NCBI GenBank assembly: GCA_001000065.1
Contig: LCGZ01000003.1
Span: forward strand, 62,001 to 126,000
Source: a candidate division TM6 bacterium GW2011_GWF2_43_87
GTDB lineage: Bacteria > Babelota > Babeliae > Babelales > Babelaceae
Length of the DNA stretch: 64,000 bases
Direction of reading: 5' to 3'
Under the pieces are notes generated by a model that was not told where the DNA came from, ran no database searches, and saw only the letters and a program-made list of their open reading frames with translations. The stretch's first letter is position 1; each line of letters starts with the position of its first letter. Positions 62,545 through 64,000 of this stretch are shown here, in pieces. Made by a program: the position numbers and the translations under genes.

Positions 62545-64000
62545 ATGAATAGAATAAAAAAATCCTTACTTGCATTGGTAGTGGGAAGCCTTGCTATGGT
62601 AAGCCATACTGCAGATGCTATGGTGTCAACAAAGCATTTAATTGGAAAAAAGAGTATAGGTAAAAGTTCTAAATTTTTTAAACCAATTCAATCGTTTGAA
62701 GGCTTCGAAAACAAAGGTTATACGTTTGGAAAATTGTTGCAGCTACAGCTTAAAGAGTCTGTCAAAGCAAATGAAAACCCTAATCAAAGTGATGAATTTG
62801 TGTGCGCTATTCTTAATGGGAATCTGGAAGAAATAAATGAAAATCTAAAAAAAATAAGAAAAATTTTAAATGCGGGGGTGGATGTAAATCAGTGCAATAG
62901 CGATGGTTTTGCTCCACTTTTTGTAGCCATCAACAGAGGGGATAAAGAGATAGTAGAGCTTCTCTTGGAACATGGCGCTGATGTCAATATTTCTGAAAAG
63001 ACTATGGGTTGTACTCCACTTTATCTGGCTTGTCAAGAGGGATATGAATTTATCGCAAAGCGTCTTCTTGAATCAGGAGCCCTTGTAGATAAAAGCACTA
63101 ACGATGGCTATACTCCACTTCTTTGGGCCGTAAAAGCCGGGAATAAAGAGATAGTAGAGCTTCTCTTGAAATATAAAGCTAATGTTAATATTGTCGAAAA
63201 GATTAAGGGCGGTACTCCACTTTATCTGGCTTGTCAAAATGGATATGAATTTATCGTAAAGCGTCTTCTTGAATCAGGAGCCCTTGTAAATAAAGGCGCT
63301 AACGATGGCAGTACTCCACTTTATATTGCTTGTCAAAATGGATATGAATTTATCGTAAAGCATCTTCTTGATTCAGGAGCTCTTGTAGATAACGGCACAA
63401 ACGCTGGCTGTACTCCACTTTATATTGCTTGTCAAAATGAATATGAATTTATCGTAAAGCGTCTTCTCGACTCAAAAGCTCAAGTAGATAAAAGCACTAA
63501 CGATGGCTGGACTCCACTTTATATTGCTTGTCGAAAAGGGAATCTGAATATTGTAAAATTCCTTATTGAACACAAGGCAGATGTTAATAAAAAACACGAT
63601 GACACAAGCTCACCTCTTTATGGTGTATGTAGGAAAGAATCTGAAGATCGTGTGCAGATAGTTAAGATACTTTTAAAAGAAGGGGCAGACCCTGACGATA
63701 GTGTCTTGCATTTTGCATGCCTATCTGAATATGTAAAAATGGCAACTGCTTTAATAAAAGGCAATGCTAATATTAATTTAAAAAGTCCAGAATGTGGATT
63801 AACACCACTCATAATAGCGTGTTTGAAAAACAACTATGAGATGGTGGAAAGGTTAGTTGCGTTAGGCGCCAATGTTTCTTTATGTGGTGATTTTAACACG
63901 TCGCCGCTCCATGCAGCTGTCATTACAAGCAACAAGAAAATAATTGAATTTTTAGTTAATAATAAAGCTGACTTATGGGTGACAAATGACGAAGGAAAAA
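62545..64000 (+). CDS. Secreted ankyrin-repeat protein, 3' end outside window
   Basis: The frame opens at an ATG (62545) with AGGAG upstream and stays open to the window edge (485 codons). The N terminus (KSLLALVVGSLAMVSHTADAM, then VSTKHLIGKKSIGKSSK) is almost the same as the gene at 60109, and the leaders match too, so it is a tandem duplicate. At least ten ankyrin repeats are visible. Units from 63010 to 63606 are nearly identical 99-base copies. The C-terminal domain, if shared with the paralog, lies outside the window. Confidence 0.88.
   Translation, partial: MNRIKKSLLALVVGSLAMVSHTADAMVSTKHLIGKKSIGKSSKFFKPIQSFEGFENKGYTFGKLLQLQLKESVKANENPNQSDEFVCAILNGNLEEINENLKKIRKILNAGVDVNQCNSDGFAPLFVAINRGDKEIVELLLEHGADVNISEKTMGCTPLYLACQEGYEFIAKRLLESGALVDKSTNDGYTPLLWAVKAGNKEIVELLLKYKANVNIVEKIKGGTPLYLACQNGYEFIVKRLLESGALVNKGANDGSTPLYIACQNGYEFIVKHLLDSGALVDNGTNAGCTPLYIACQNEYEFIVKRLLDSKAQVDKSTNDGWTPLYIACRKGNLNIVKFLIEHKADVNKKHDDTSSPLYGVCRKESEDRVQIVKILLKEGADPDDSVLHFACLSEYVKMATALIKGNANINLKSPECGLTPLIIACLKNNYEMVERLVALGANVSLCGDFNTSPLHAAVITSNKKIIEFLVNNKADLWVTNDEGK
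63010..63606 (+). repeat. Near-identical 99-bp ankyrin repeat units
   Basis: Units start at 63010, 63109, 63211, 63310, 63409 and 63508. Spacing is 99 bases, except one of 102. Units at 63211, 63310 and 63409 are very close copies, including silent positions; the one at 63109 is different in its first half. Confidence 0.9.

Noticed and set aside
63010-63606. CRISPR array
   Set aside because: The regular 99-bp repeats are in-frame ankyrin codons with no spacers; no cas genes are present.

Overview
The window looks like a chromosomal segment of a small-genome, host-associated Gram-negative-type bacterium. My best guess is Candidatus Dependentiae (TM6) or a similar intracellular lineage. This is inference from the gene mix: many secreted ankyrin-repeat proteins, very long secreted alpha-helical proteins of unknown family, a secreted RING-like protein, a secreted caspase-like protease and a cysteine-rich outer-membrane protein sit beside a plain housekeeping set. 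That set mixes features often met in Gram-positives or actinobacteria (SpoVG, CarD, an HspR-like regulator, RNase Y with YmdB) with features of a two-membrane envelope (beta-barrel protein, PpiD/SurA-like foldase, SPOR protein). TGA is used as an ordinary stop in many housekeeping genes, so the code is standard.

Layout. 1-2.3 kb: two tandem cysteine-rich porin-like genes, the first cut by the window edge. 2.5-8.1 kb: an envelope/division block uppP, ftsK, murF, rsmH. 8.2-19.3 kb: three very long secreted proteins, two of them tandem paralogs with identical leaders, sharing a short LAxSLxxIA motif. 19.6-21.5 kb: spoVG, tRNA-Gln(TTG), a small ankyrin protein and maf. 21.6-25.2 kb: a large secreted ankyrin gene split in frame by one TGA lying at the centre of a perfect palindrome. 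25.3-32.5 kb: an HspR-like regulator with an unknown partner, two secreted unknowns, ychF with a previously uncalled 37-residue membrane ORF after it, and dnaK. 33-43 kb: a dense plus-strand housekeeping run: an unknown membrane protein, carD, miaA, a SPOR protein, a ppiD-like gene, recA, infC, rpmI, rplT, a zapB-like gene, zapA, rny, ymdB.

43-64 kb is accessory. It holds secreted ankyrin proteins, an EamA transporter, a secreted RING-like membrane protein, a Xer-like recombinase, a secreted caspase-like protease with 20-residue C-terminal repeats, a decayed ankyrin gene, a secreted thioredoxin, and an overlapping yjjX / P-type ATPase / methyltransferase operon. It ends in two tandem ankyrin paralogs; the second runs off the window and contains nearly identical 99-bp repeats.

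The housekeeping genes cover lipid-carrier recycling, peptidoglycan precursor synthesis, septum formation, chromosome segregation, translation, RNA decay and protein folding. The accessory genes, nearly all with signal peptides, look like a repertoire of exported proteins that could meet a host; that role is inferred from domain types only. Many transcription units end in unusually long perfect hairpins (14-22 bp stems), and one 31-bp-arm palindrome overlaps a probable promoter.
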